Source of the DNA: Mugil cephalus
Lineage: Eukaryota > Chordata > Actinopteri > Mugiliformes > Mugilidae
DNA: 64,000 nt
Assembly (NCBI RefSeq): GCF_022458985.1
Contig: NC_061786.1
Span: 16,560,974 to 16,624,973, forward strand
Reading direction: 5' to 3'
The notes below the pieces were generated by a model. It had not been told where the DNA came from and did not search any database. It saw only the letters and a program-made list of their open reading frames with translations. Made by a program: the position numbers and the translations under genes. Positions 1-12,700 of the stretch are shown piece by piece (positions within the stretch are counted from its first letter, which is position 1; each line of letters starts with the position of its first letter).

Positions 1-3000
1 TACTTATTTTGTGACTCTTTGGATGAGACCAGGTTCTTGCTCAATGACGCCTGGGTATTAACATCCTCATTATAAATCACTCAACAGGCCAAATTTCTGT
101 AGAACAAACACTTTTGCTTTCACTTATCCTAAACGCATTCAAAACAGTAAAAAGGAAATGACATTTCGAACGAAGGACCCACCTACACTATTCTCCCGTT
201 TATTTATCGAGCGCTTTTTGGTAGACAATCTACTGTTTCATCCATTATCCTAATATGGTTAAAAACAGAGATTGCAGACAATCGCGGCGCACGCAAACAG
301 GCACGCGCACACCAAAAACCATCAACCTCAAAAGCACCTGTGAGAGTCTTTTGCAGAGCAAGCAGTTCGAGCGATCTGCTCCGAGCTGCAGCCTGCGTTC
401 TCGGTGACATCACAGACAGGAAACAGGAAGCAAACAAAGGTTTCCTCACTTCCCGTGTCTGACCGCCAATGACACAGCTCGTATCAAAAGCAGGGTAAGA
501 AACGTGGCTCAGGTAGGCATGCCTCTGACCTCTCTTTTACACACGAGCCCTCCTACCGCTGCCAGCGCTCATGCAGGCCCGACTTCGCTGACTAAATTAG
601 GAATCCGCCCGCGAAGACGTTGCCTTTCTCAATACGTCCACCAGTGCATGCTGCAACATTACGCCGTTGCGGTTACTGAAAAAGTCATTTCACACCAACA
701 GATAAGCCCTCTGTAATAACAGTGCACCAGCTAAAGACTCATCAGCACTATCTTGTCCCAGGCTTAAATTATTTCCGCTCTTGCGCAATTTCTGATTCTG
801 CCTGTACATTTGTGGCTTTTTCACTGTGCTGCGAGATTTCCTCACTGGATAACGGTCCGTCGCTTTCTCGCAGTTTTTCTTTTTTCACGCGTCCGACCGT
901 GGAAAGCCACCGTCAACTTCTAACTTTCCAGCAAGGCGACAAGTCGCACAAAGGCAAACCGGTCAACCGATCTCGGACAAGACAACGAGGCGCCCCCGTT
1001 GCTCTCTCCGAAACTCCGTTTCACGCCGCCAAGTACTCACCTGTTTGCTGCCTCTTCTGCGTCTTGCAGAAGACCAGGTAAACAATAAAAACCGCTGTAT
1101 CCCCAGCGAGTGTGTGTTCGCGTCTGCCTCCTATTCTCGTGTATCTCCTCCGACTGCTCGTTTCTCTCTCTCAGGTTTTCACCCTTCTGAGGGCATGTCT
1201 TAGCAGGCCGCCTCATTCCTCAGCGATCTTGGATGGGACATGTGTATTCTTGCCCCGGCAAGATAAAATTAGACGCAGTCCAAGCTTAATGTGCATTTAG
1301 AAAGAAACTGTGTGTGTGTTGGACTGGAGGCTGGGCGCAGGCCGGCCAGGCTGAGACAAGTTGTCTCTCAGTAGGAATTCCATAGCTGCAGGGCTGCAGT
1401 AAGAGTTGGGCGTGTCCCCCTGTTCATCAGCGCACACACACACACACACACACAGTAGCCACGCGTACATTCCCGGCGCTAAAACACACACACACGCCTC
1501 TTGCCAACAGAGGCTCCATTATGAATATCTCGCATGTAGCTTCAGGATAGGCTCTATGAGCGTGGTGACTAAAAACTTTTACGGACAGGTGCACACATCA
1601 GTAGTGCAGGCTTGGGTTTAAATAACCGCACCCTGCTACTACAGGCATGGTTTACAAGCTAATTAACTCGAGAAGATCATTCATTAATCTGGTAGAATGA
1701 CTGACTTCAAAAATCTCCAAAAGCAAGGTGGAAAAATTACACTTTAGGAGGGTTTTGTTCAAAAAATCTTGCTTGAGTTTTCTTTGACCACTCATGCAAG
1801 AGGCTCCGTCAGTTCTGAAAATCTTCAAGTAAGAACCTTCAGACCTTCAGGTGAGAAATCCGTAGTCCACCGTACACTTGCAGGACAACAACATGCACAT
1901 TTGAGACAAAGAAGACAGGTGGTTTGGAAGGGAAGTAAATGAAGCCGTTTTTGTAAAACTGGAAACACCCACCGTCTTTACAAATGTCCCTAAAAACTGT
2001 CCTCCCCAATATTCATACTGGAGTTTAGAGTTTCCAACCACCGCCCAGGTTACTTTGACAGATTCCCCCGATCACAGATGAGTTTCTGGTTGTCATATTA
2101 GTTCCAGGTGTGCACCATTTACACTCACTGTGGGATAAGTTAAAGGATTATCTTATCTCATCTTATCTTATCTTCCCACTAATCATTTAGATCTTAAGGA
2201 GCCACTTAGACGAGTGGTGAAACATCTAGAAGAAAAACTCAAACCAGTCCAGTTGCCTTCGTTTTAGATCCGTTTTCTGGATAAACCTGGATGACTAAGA
2301 ATCTTCACAGACTTTCTAGCAGGGTTCTGCATCAGCACAGAGACTCACATTCCAGTAACCTCCTGTTAAACTTCAGCTGGGGACGGGGTTGTAGTTCCCA
2401 ACCCTGCGATGCCATGAAACGTAATATATTTGGTGAAATGATTTCAAGAAACTTCGAACAAGTTCAGTTTACTTCAGCTTTGATTTACGCAGAAACTACA
2501 AAGCAATGGTCCTCACCAAGAATGTTGTCACTTCCACAGTGTCTTCAGAGTGAACTGGTCTTGAGATCCTTCACAGGATCGAGAATGTAAGAGTTTTCAA
2601 GATTATAGAAGTGGCCCAAATGAAAACATTTCAGAAGGAAAACTGACCTGAGACACGTTAAAGCTGACAGAACTTAGACACAGACAATGGTTAGTTTTAG
2701 GTGGGCACAAGGAGAAGTTATGATATTGCTTAACTAATATGTGTCTGTGGAGGATGCTAATGATTGTTTGTCACTGATTAACTTGCCGGATATTTATATA
2801 AACAGTCAGCCCACTGTTGAGTCTGTATAATCTTTGACAGCATTTGTCACGTTTACAAAGAAATGAAACGATTACCTATTCGTCAGCGCGCGGTTATCTT
2901 TTCGTCCGCGGATGAACTGATTAATCGTTTCAGTTTTGTTGACGTGGACATGCCGCTCCTGCCTCTGAGCGTCCATTTCTTTCAGATTCACCCCCGCAAA

Positions 3001-4740
3001 CTCTATGTCTGCGGTCAGCAAACATACCACTTAACATCCATGCAGCCTCTAATTGCACATCCCTCCTGTTTTCATATCAGAGAAACTCCTGTTCCAAAAC
3101 TGTGCCACAGATAATGTCATGTTGGGTTGACTTGCATAATTTCTATTCCTCATTTTCTGGTCTCTCATTTCATCAGAGTACTTTCTATTCCCTGTGGTGG
3201 CCCGTCGTCAAGGGAAGCCCACTTCCTCATCCTGGAACTCCCCGAGCCCCAGAGGGTCACAGAAGCGGGCTGACCAACCGGAGCTCAGCAAACACGGCCG
3301 CCTGGCTGTTTACAGGAAGTGGACAACAAGCCTTTTGTGTTCGGCTTCTATAAAAGGAAATTCTGTGGAGAACTTCCTGGAAGGAGCGATGAAGCGAGCA
3401 CACACACACACAACCCACTTCCACCTCCTTTCATTCAGAAAGGCACGGTCTGATGCGAAAACACCTCTGTGCATTTAAACCACGCGAATCTGTCTGAGGC
3501 CTCTACCTTGCGCGGCTCCTTCGCTGATTATAGCCCTGGCAGTGAATGAGGCATAAATACACCGTGCAGCTGCAGAGCCCACAAAGAACACCTTATCCTG
3601 TTATTCAAACAGCTGCCTCACCCCTGTGTCAACATTTTGACGGATCAAAATCATCGACCTGGGGAACAAAACTAGCCTCAGGACTCGCAGTGTACAAGCG
3701 TTAGTTCTCTACATGCAGGGTGTGGATGGAGAAATCACAGGCACAGATTGAAATCTTGATGTATAGTATAGTTTGTTGGCAAGGCCATAGGCAGGTCTCA
3801 CACAACACACTGGTAATATTGTCCAGGGCCGAAGTTTGTATTTGCCGATTTACACTCCAAAAGAAATCCCAGCGGTTTGTAGCTTAATTTTCCTAAATAT
3901 TAGCCAAAAGCATAATTTAAAATCCCATAAACTACCACATGTAACTTGTCAGTCACTGTATATTTTAAATACCTTATCAGGGCATTAAAACCATGAATGA
4001 CCTACTGCTGAAGCTCTGTTTACAGAGGCTGGTAACAGTAGTGATGACAAATAAAAACGTGTGCTTCTGCTTTTGGAAAAGTGTGCTACTTCTCCCTTAT
4101 TTATATATCGCTGTGACCTCTTTATACTACCACGACACACAAAGCCAAAGCTATAAAAATAAAAGGCAATTAATGGCTTGATGGGTATTTTTAGCTGTGG
4201 GAGAAAATAAACTGTAACTTAAAATTCTTCTGTAAGTAAAGCGCGTTTTATTTAAGGAACTTCTGAACTGCTTTACATACATATATGTATATAGTTTAAG
4301 TCGTTTAGATCAGCCTGCAGGACTCCAGTGATCTAAAGTGTCCCTTACACTGACATTACAACAAAACATTACATAGAAACAAAGCTAACTGGAGTAGCTG
4401 CTGCGTTTTATTTTGGTCCCTTTCATACACAGGAAAAGCTTCACCTCAACAACTATGCGAGTCTGAACGCTTCCAGTGCCGGAAAAGTCAATGGTAATCG
4501 AATAAATACCCAATAAACAACTTTTATATGAGACATTAGTTAGTCCGACTGTGTTGTATGAGTAAAATAACTCACCGGTTGCTGTCAACCTTTAAAAAAA
4601 AAAAAACAACCGCACTCCGGCCAGACTTCCGAAACTCCGCCCCCCGTTTCTGCTTCTCTTATCAACCCCAGTTTAAAGCTCAGATTTGACGCTGTGATTT
4701 TACCAAACGACCCCGCTTGTGTGAAAAGTGATACCGTCTT
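1..4740. other. Upstream intergenic region, no coding gene recognised
   Basis: No open frame in this stretch gives a protein I recognise, and the frames present lack supporting splice structure. It holds a relatively GC-rich part (about 500-1280), a short (CA)n microsatellite near 1433-1455, a TATCTT-type simple repeat near 2145-2172, and AT-rich DNA from about 3730 to 4600. Two minus-strand splice-donor-like sites (near 1041 and 4749) suggest that non-coding first exons of a leftward gene could lie here. Nothing beyond that can be supported. Confidence 0.5.
1042..1250 (-). other. Candidate non-coding 5' exon with strong donor (minus strand)
   Basis: Read on the minus strand, positions 1047-1035 give CAG|GTGAGTA, a near-perfect vertebrate splice donor, with the exon side at 1042 and above. 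The upstream 200 bases are GC-rich and lack a long open frame, as a 5' UTR exon would. No acceptor partner or coding exon is visible to the left within the window, so the gene would extend outside it. The upstream boundary is arbitrary. This may be a chance match. Confidence 0.25.
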
Positions 4741-4749
4741 AAAAAACTC

Positions 4750-4960
4750 ACGGCGGTTTTGTCCCGTCTCTGTCTCCGACTAGTTTCGGGCTGGTTCTTT
4801 TCCTCGGCCCGAAAAGGAGGAGAAGGAGGAGGAGTAACCTGGCACTGAGGAAGCGGAACGTCGTGGAAACAAACCGAGGCAGTCGGTGCCTCTCGGCTTC
4901 CGTAGCGGAGTCGGAGCCTCTCGGCTTCCGTATTGGTCTGTTGGCGCGAACGTTGCTGCT
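4750..4960 (-). promoter_or_regulatory. Candidate minus-strand first exon and promoter, divergent from hltf
   Basis: On the minus strand the sequence AACCGCC|GTGAGTTTT places a consensus donor at about 4749. Upstream on that strand are a CCAAT box (the plus strand reads ATTGG at 4932-4936) and two copies of a 24-bp repeat, each with a GGAAG core resembling an ETS site. The hltf 5' UTR exon begins roughly 700 bp to the right on the opposite strand, so this looks like one side of a divergent promoter. No downstream coding exon of the leftward transcript was identified. Confidence 0.35.
4881..4932. repeat. Tandem 24-bp direct repeat in GC-rich promoter DNA
   Basis: Two copies of a 24-bp unit (4881-4904 and 4909-4932) differ at one position and are spaced with a 28-bp period. 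Each contains CTCGGCTTCCGTA, whose complement carries a GGAAG ETS-like core. It lies next to an inverted CCAAT box in the putative divergent promoter left of hltf. Confidence 0.7.
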
Positions 4961-5455
4961 ATTGATGCGCAACACTCCAGACCGGAAACCGTCCTTGATT
5001 TTCTGAATAAAACTATAAATATTATTTTATATACCTTCAACTTCATTAGAACGAGACAAAGTAATCTTCTAAGTAAGCCCTCAAAATGTGACTTGGAGAA
5101 AATAATGTCTAATTTCAGCTAAGGTGCTATTTCAGAGATATATCAATCAAAAATCATTTATCATTAGAATTAGAAAAAACACTACAAAAAAATAAATTTT
5201 CAACACATTTGATTTGCATACTTTAAACAATTCACTGAAACAGCTTGCAAGTAAGTTAACGACTTACTGTTTGTTGATCTGCATAAATTATATGATTAAA
5301 ATTGTCAAACAAATGCACATCCTCATGTGCTATTAACTTTCAGCCCTTGGAATTACAATATTATGTCATTTTAAAACAATAAAAGCTGTTCTGATTAAAT
5401 TCTAACTAGCACTTAATACTTATTATTGTTAATATAAGTCCCTAAAGGAAATAGC

Positions 5456-5499
5456 TAATAATAATAATAATCATAACATTAATCATAATAATAATAATC
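5456..5499. repeat. AAT-type microsatellite
   Basis: Imperfect run of AAT/ATA triplets interrupted by TCAT, in AT-rich DNA about 150 bp left of the putative hltf transcription start. Simple-sequence repeat with no evident function. Confidence 0.8.
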
Positions 5500-5639
5500 A
5501 GTGTATCAACCATCAAACAACCAGTGTCAAATCCTACACATGTGAGTCATGTGACGATATGGGCTATAAGGTCACATGGGTCATATATATTTACATATAA
5601 TCATCATCTTCATAGTGACGTGTTTATGATTTGAGACTT

Positions 5640-5792
5640 TATTTTTAAGCTTAGCACCGGAAGCTCCGCCATAACTCCGTGTGTCTTCACTTCGTCTCTT
5701 ATCAAACTGGAAAGTAACCCAAACATAAGCAAAAGCAGCGGATCAGAAACAACAAACTACAGCTGACAAGGGAAGAAACGACCACCGCCGAG
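5640..5792 (+). promoter_or_regulatory. hltf: Putative hltf promoter and non-coding first exon
   Basis: The first coding exon of hltf is preceded by a good acceptor (polypyrimidine tract, then CAG at 6763-6765) only 5 bases before its ATG, so at least one 5' UTR exon must lie upstream. The GC-richer stretch near 5650-5792 ends with GCCGAG|GTGAAA, a plausible donor. The transcription start cannot be fixed from sequence. Confidence 0.4.
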
Positions 5793-6056
5793 GTGAAAAA
5801 TAAGTAGTATGAAGGATTTAAGTGCAGATGCATAGCACACCCTGTCTGTGTCTGTATTTATTTCAATTGACACAGTGAGTGCAAGATAGCGTAGTCCGAG
5901 CTAACGACAGCCATCATTATTTATGACTTTGAGTGTGCAACATTAGAGATGGTACTAACAATTAATAACTCTCCGGGTAGATGTGGGTTGGTCAGTTTAT
6001 TAGCTGAATTAGCCACAATGCTAGCATTGTTTTCTGCATCTGCGTGTATTGTCACT

Positions 6057-6630
6057 AATGATGTGCGGATCGATATTGAAACATCGATTTTCCCGATACC
6101 ATTTTTTTTGGCTCAAAAATCTAATATCAAATCATAATATCGATACTTGCGATACTTCAGTCATTCGAGGTAATGTAGGAACAAAGGAAAGTAACTAAAC
6201 TATTGAGTTGTGGCAACACAACAAACCTGGTGAAAGACCTCAAGTTAAACCACAACACAGAATACGAGACATTTATGGTGAGAAGACAGAATTAAGATGC
6301 AAGCTTTAATTTTATAGTAGTTCTTAATAGTTAAACAGTAATTTGTTTTAGTTGATTTGTTATTATACTTATTTGTTTTCTTGGTGTTTTAAAAGGCCAT
6401 TTTCACATATTTTGTAAGATTGTGTCCTCTGTTTGGTTTTTCTGTTGTTGTATTAGCTCGGCTATTAAACAAGGCCGCTACCTTGATAAACTTCCAAGTT
6501 TAAAATAAATTAATTAATTAATCTGATGTTTTGTATTCTTTATGAAGCTATGATTTGGAAGGTTACCAGACACATTAGGGTGTAGTTACACAAAGTATCG
6601 GATTGGTATCGTTGATACTAGTGTTTGGAT
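6057..6630. mobile_element. hAT-like non-autonomous element remnant in hltf 5' intron
   Basis: The block begins with GATGTGCGGATCGATATTG and shows clustered ATCGAT/CGATA words at both ends (6060-6150 and 6595-6620), a layout seen in degenerate fish hAT-type elements. The interior is AT-rich and non-coding. Terminal repeats are too degraded to set exact ends, and I did not find a clear target-site duplication. Confidence 0.4.
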
Positions 6631-6770
6631 TGAACATCGCTTATTCTCAGAGAAGATTTCCTTCCTGTTAGTCTGAAGTCCTGCAGCCTAGCTGATGTCT
6701 GTTAGATATTGTCAAAAGTTATTTATTCTCATTTCGTGTTTGTTTTTTGCCCCCCACCCCCCCAGACACC

Positions 6771-9700
6771 ATGTTCAGGTGGAGGTTCAGTTGGAACAAC
6801 CTCACCGAGGTGGACCTCTTCACCGACCGCAGTGAGACACGTTCAGAGACCCTGTCCCAGGCCATCAGAGCTGCAGCATCCGAGGACCCGGACGCAGACG
6901 GCAGCGTGCTCTTCGGCCATCTGCGCGGCACAGTGGTCGGCCTCAGATATTACACAGGGGTGGTGAGGATCAGATTTCACAAAAAACACACCTGACACAG
7001 AAAATTGAGGAGGTGCGCACGTAGACACCTTTACTCCTTGGACAGGTGAACCAAGGGGAGATGGTCGGTCTGGTCCGGGAGCCCCAGAATCCGTACGACC
7101 GCAACGCAGTGATGGTTGCCAACGTTTACGGCAACCAGGTCGGACACATCAAGAAGGAGCTGGCGTCGGCCATGGCCCACATCATGGACAACAACTTGGC
7201 CAAAGTGGAGGGGTGAGCTGTGATCGTCGGTGATGTCCCGATGAAAGAAGCTGATTTTATACGACAGCGTCCACGTGCAACCCCACACAGAGGGAGTTTA
7301 CGTGCATTTATTGCTTTGACAGGGTGGTGCCCTCAGGGACGAAAAACTCCTTCACCATGCCCGTGATGCTGTCGTTCTGGGGGAAAGAAGAGAACAAAAA
7401 ATCTGTGATGGACTTCATGGCACGTCGGGGTTACAAACTGAACACACAGGCAGGTGAGCAGACTATCTGATTCCAGCTACCTCCTGATGGACAACCTCTC
7501 CTCCCAAATTTAAATCATGTGTATTAACTGTAATGGCTTTATTTTCACGTGTCTGCTTGATTTCAGCGGCATACCAGAAATCGACCAGCAGTCAGGGCGC
7601 TTCTGCATATGCGTCTAAAAAAGGTTTGACCGTCGCACTCTCTGCACAGGAGGTAAATTTCGTCAAACATTTTGTGAAATATACTCTATAGCCGTCATAT
7701 TTGAACTAAATAATTGTAACCATGCCACTCGTAAAGTTCATGCTGCACTGTAGCATGACGGAAGCGTGCATGGATAAGCCATAACATTATGACCAATATA
7801 ATGAATAGCACTGATTACCTCATTATCACCTGCCACTCGGTGGGATATTCTGTATTAGGGAGTGTGGTTCAGGAATAGTTTGAGGAGCATAACAACAAGG
7901 TCAAGGTGTCGACTCCAAATCTCCATCCGGGTCGAGCGTTTGTGGAATGCGCTCGTCAAATAAATCCGATCCACGGAGGCCCCGCTTTGGATCTGCAACT
8001 AGCGTCTTGGTGCCAAATACCACAGCACACCTTCAGAGGTTTAGGGGAGTCCAAGCCTTGATAAATGAAGGCTGTTTTGGAGCCCAAAAATGTGGACCTA
8101 CACAATATTTGGTCATAATGTTATGGTTGATCAGTGTATATCTGTTTTTATAAGCACTCACCAAGTCTTCCTTATATGTAGCTAAAAATTGTAGATAAAA
8201 AAAAATAATTTGCGTTGTAGATCAATACATTTTATTAACCAAACTCTGCTAAATGTTCGTGTTAAGTTTCTGTAAACGATGTTTTTGCTCATTTTTTTTT
8301 TCAGCTAAAGAATGCATTCGACAACCTGTTTGAAGGATTGATGGAGAGTAAAGACGGGGAGAAAGAAGCAGCTGAGGTAGGTATTCAGTCTGCTTAACTT
8401 ATCACTGTCGTAGTGTTTTTTTTTTCTTTCTTTTCTGTTTTTTATTAAGAATTTTTCCTTTATATAAATGCAAAAATAACATTAAAAAACAGGTAGAAAT
8501 AAGAACAAACAAATTAATTTTTCTTTGAATTAGGCAGCGTGTAGAGTAGAAATATCTTTATTAAGTGTCTGTCCTATGATTGTATATTTTCTTCGCATAT
8601 GTTGCATAGATATTACACTGCAGGGGTCTTCAAGGACCCCCAAACTTTAGTAGAAGATTAAGTAGGGACCCCCTACCTACTGTATGTGTTCAATATTAAA
8701 CTCAGCCTAATGCTATGAAATATACATTATTACTATTATTATTTTGCATTCAGTATTAAGCTATCCCTTTACTAAAATATGTTGGATTCATGTGAAATTT
8801 TTAAATTCGTGGGGGGAAATTAAAAAAAAAAACATATAATAAATGTCTGATCAACCAAAGATTTTACACGCAGTACCTCCGCGGACCCCCTAGGGGTAGT
8901 GGACCCCCTGTTGAATACCTATGTAGCACTGTACAAGACATAGAGATTTTATAGTCGAGTATTTTCAGTAGAGAATCATATAACTTTGTTCAGGATTGTG
9001 TTATTTTAGCAATTACTTTATTTTTTTAATACTCTCACGTCAAATTTCCTATATTTTAAATATTATTTCTGGCCAGCAAGTCATTGCATCTTCAACGTGA
9101 ACACGCTCTTCCTTTGCAGTCCGTGGGAACCCCCCTCCTGCTTCACCAGAAGCAGGCTCTGTCCTGGATGTGCGCTCGGGAAAACAAATCCTCTCTGCCG
9201 CCGTTCTGGGAGAAGAGGGGCGAGCTGTACTACAACACCCTGACGCGTTTCTCCGCAAAGGAACTGCCAGAGAGGGTCCGTGGGGGGATACTGGCCGACG
9301 ACATGGGACTGGTGAGCGACGCGCTCGAATGTCACGCGACACGAGCTGGAAAAAAAAAAATAAAAATGACGTGCTTCAACTCCCGTTTCTGCTTCTTTAA
9401 GGGCAAAACTCTGACGACGATCGCTCTGATCCTCACCAACTTTCACAGGGGGAAGCCTCTGCCTGTGAAGAAGTGTGTAAGTCGCCGTTTTCTGTTGTTG
9501 TCAATCGATGTGGTGCGTTCCTACGTCGCAACGTGTTTGTTTGCATGTGTGCAGGAGGAGCGGGCTTCACCTTTTAAAGCTAAAACTAAACCAAAGGCGG
9601 CCGTCAAACCTGAAGGTACTCTCTTTTTTTTTTTTGTCTTGTAAGCACGCACAAAATAATAGAGTTTATTAGTAAGAGAGATTACGTGTTTGTCTCAGGT

Positions 9701-12700
9701 AGCAGCCGTGCAGGTGACGGAGCAGGTGGCTCTCTGCGCCCTGACATGTAAGTGTGTTTTTATTTATCACTTTTCATGTTTTATCTCTATGACCTAATTC
9801 CTTCACGTGATTTTTATATTTCCTCCTAAATGCGCTGGTACGTTCCTCTGCGTGCCTCAGTTCAAACGCAGGCGTGATCCGCGTCGATGAACCAGATGTA
9901 AAAGAGATAGCAGACGAGCCGGGGAAAAGTAAGAACCGATTACAATCTCGCCCTTTATCTTTACAGTGTTTGTTAGTGTGTCTCTTGTGTTGTGTTGTGT
10001 TTTACGGCTCACGTGGTGTTTTTTATCTCCACTTCCAGCCACGAGCAAAGAAAAGATGAAGCCAGCCAAGAGAAAGCCCAGCAAAGGTACAAACTCCATA
10101 AGCTTTGTGCTTGTGCAGTTAAATGTGATGAAGAACTTTGTCGATATATAACCTGCCCTTACAAACCGATCAGCCGCAACATTACGACCACTGACAGGAG
10201 AAGTGAATAACATTTAAACCATCTTGTGACAATTTAATGTCCTGCTGGGAAACGTTTGGACCTGGGGTTCATGTGGATGTCACTTAGACATGTAGCACCC
10301 ACCTAGACCAGACCAGACACCCCCACCCCATAGCAATAACACTCCCTAACAGGGTGATAGGGGCACACACACAACAACAGTTTAGGAACAACTCAAAGGT
10401 GTCGACCTGGCCTCCAAATTCTCTAGATCCCAAACTGGTCAAGTGTCCGTGGGACGATCCACGTAGGCCCCTCCCCCTCAACCCACACTAACAACGTCCT
10501 GTTACCAGACACCACAGCAGGACACCCTCATGTCCATGTTTCTGATGAGTCACGACTGTGTACGGAGGCCCGAAAGAGACACAGCATTGGGTCATAATGT
10601 TATGCCTGATCGGTGTGTATAACTAAATCGCCTGTCTGTACTGCACCAGCCTTTCTCGAGGATCTGGACTTTGCCGCAGTTCTGAGTGGAGCGACATCAG
10701 ATACAGGCTCAAAGAAGAAGAAGACTGTGAAGAACGCCCCACACGGTGAGTTTTATTTCCCGTTGACTGCATTTATTCTTGCGGCTTTTTTCAGAAAGGC
10801 GGCACCGCAAAGTTGACCGAGCACTTGCAGCTGCATCGTGGATGGGAGCGCATCCCGACAAATGTGTTAGCTGTTTAAGAGAGGGAAAAGGACTCTAATC
10901 TGACTGGTGTCTGTCTGGCTGCTTCTGGGAGCGTCCTTTATATTCAGAGAAAGAATAGTTGGACTGTGCAGTAATGCTGATGATGTCTGTGCAGCTGGGG
11001 AGTCATCCATCCCTGAAAACAGAGACGACATATCAACGAGGACGACTCTCATCGTCTGTCCGCTCTCTGTCCTCAGCAACTGGCTGGTAAGAACACAGCA
11101 CTGCACTGCGTTTTTATGACGTTTTCTCCGTCTCTTTTTCCTGGAATCAGCACGTGTTTGGTTTCCTTCTCCCGTGTTGTCGTGTCGCGTGAGCGCAGGA
11201 CCAGTTCGAGCAGCACGTGCGTGCCGACGTGAAGCCCGACGTGTATCTGTACTACGGTTCAGAGCGCAACAGGAGCAAGACGTTTCTGTCCTCTCAAGAT
11301 GTGGTGATCACCACGTACAACGTCCTCTCTGCTGACTTTGCGGTGAGTGTGGACAGGTCTCGTGTCCGTCAGGGACTTTCAGCGCAGTGCGTTTTGATTC
11401 GTTTTAATTTTAAATCCGACTGACCCACGGTGAATGACGCGTACGTTTCAGTTAAGTCACTCTATGTGCTGTTCGTCTCCCTTTCAGAATAAGAGTCCAC
11501 TCCACGGGATCAGCTGGTTCAGAGTCGTGCTGGATGAAGGACACATCATAAGGAACCCAAACGCCCAGATGAGTAAGGCCGTGCTTGGCCTCAAAGCTCA
11601 GAGGCGCTGGATTCTTTCAGGTGCACAAACATCGTCATTCACACTCCATCCAACTTATGTAGATCATTTCTGAGGAGGTGTAAAGCTAAGGGGTTTTTTT
11701 ATGCGTTAAATATTCTTTGAGTTCAATAAATGTTTATGTTTTTGGTTAAATTGAGACTTGTAACAATTTGTTATCAGTGAATCATTTTTATCATGTATCG
11801 GGCATCGGCCAACGCTGATGTAAAAATAAAACGGTATCGGCCCTAAAAAATTTCGGTCTATTTCTCGAACACAGTATCTCATCAGTCAGTCAGCGAAAAT
11901 TTATTTATATAGCACTTTTCAGAACAAGCGAATGCCATTCAAAGTGCTTTACATTTTGATGGATAGAAATATATATAGAAAAGCGGTACAACAACAAAAA
12001 AGCTCATGGAGACAAATGCACAGTGTAAAGAGGATAAGTTGAAATAATAAAAGATCAATATAAAATAAATAAATAAATAAAAATATAAAATTGATTAAAT
12101 ATAAAAACGTAGTAAGATGCAAGAATATTAACAATAGAATGATGTAAAATGCAGAATAAAATATAGAAACATTCAAAATTTAGATGGCAAATAAAAAAAT
12201 AAATAAATAAATAACCATAAGTCTGTGATATAAAAGCCAGATTAAATGTGTTTAAAAGTGTCAATATTTCTATTTCTTACTCCTACTAGTCCTCACTAAA
12301 GGTAACTGGTATTTAGCATTATCCATTACGTCTAATCCAGTCAGTTCCATTTGTCTTTGTTCAAACTACACACTACAGTGAAACTACTTTGACATCCCCA
12401 TAATAAGTTCATTAGTCTATTACTATTTTGGAGGAACAATCGACTCAATGTACGTCACTAAATATGTCTTTGTGCCCATGCTCTGGTCTAACCAGGTACT
12501 CCCATCCAGAACAGTGTGAAGGACCTGTGGATGCTGCTGGCCTTCCTTCGTCTGAAGCCCTTTGATGTGAAAGAGTGGTGGAACAGAGTTATCCAAAGAC
12601 CAGTTACGCAAGGAGACAGGGTCGGCCTGCAGTAAGTACCGCTGCAGCGTGGCTGTAATACTCCAGGGGGAGCCAGTGACTGTGACTGTGACTGTGACTG

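Noticed and set aside
4554-4588. 14-nt candidate minus-strand exon (GTTGACAGCAACCG) between an AG and GTGAGT
   Set aside because: Too short and without partner exons; the AG follows a simple poly-T run on that strand.
9084-9644. Apparent 186-residue uninterrupted protein
   Set aside because: It is three hltf exons read through their introns. Splice sites at 9311/9402, 9476/9555 and 9615 remove the intervening residues.
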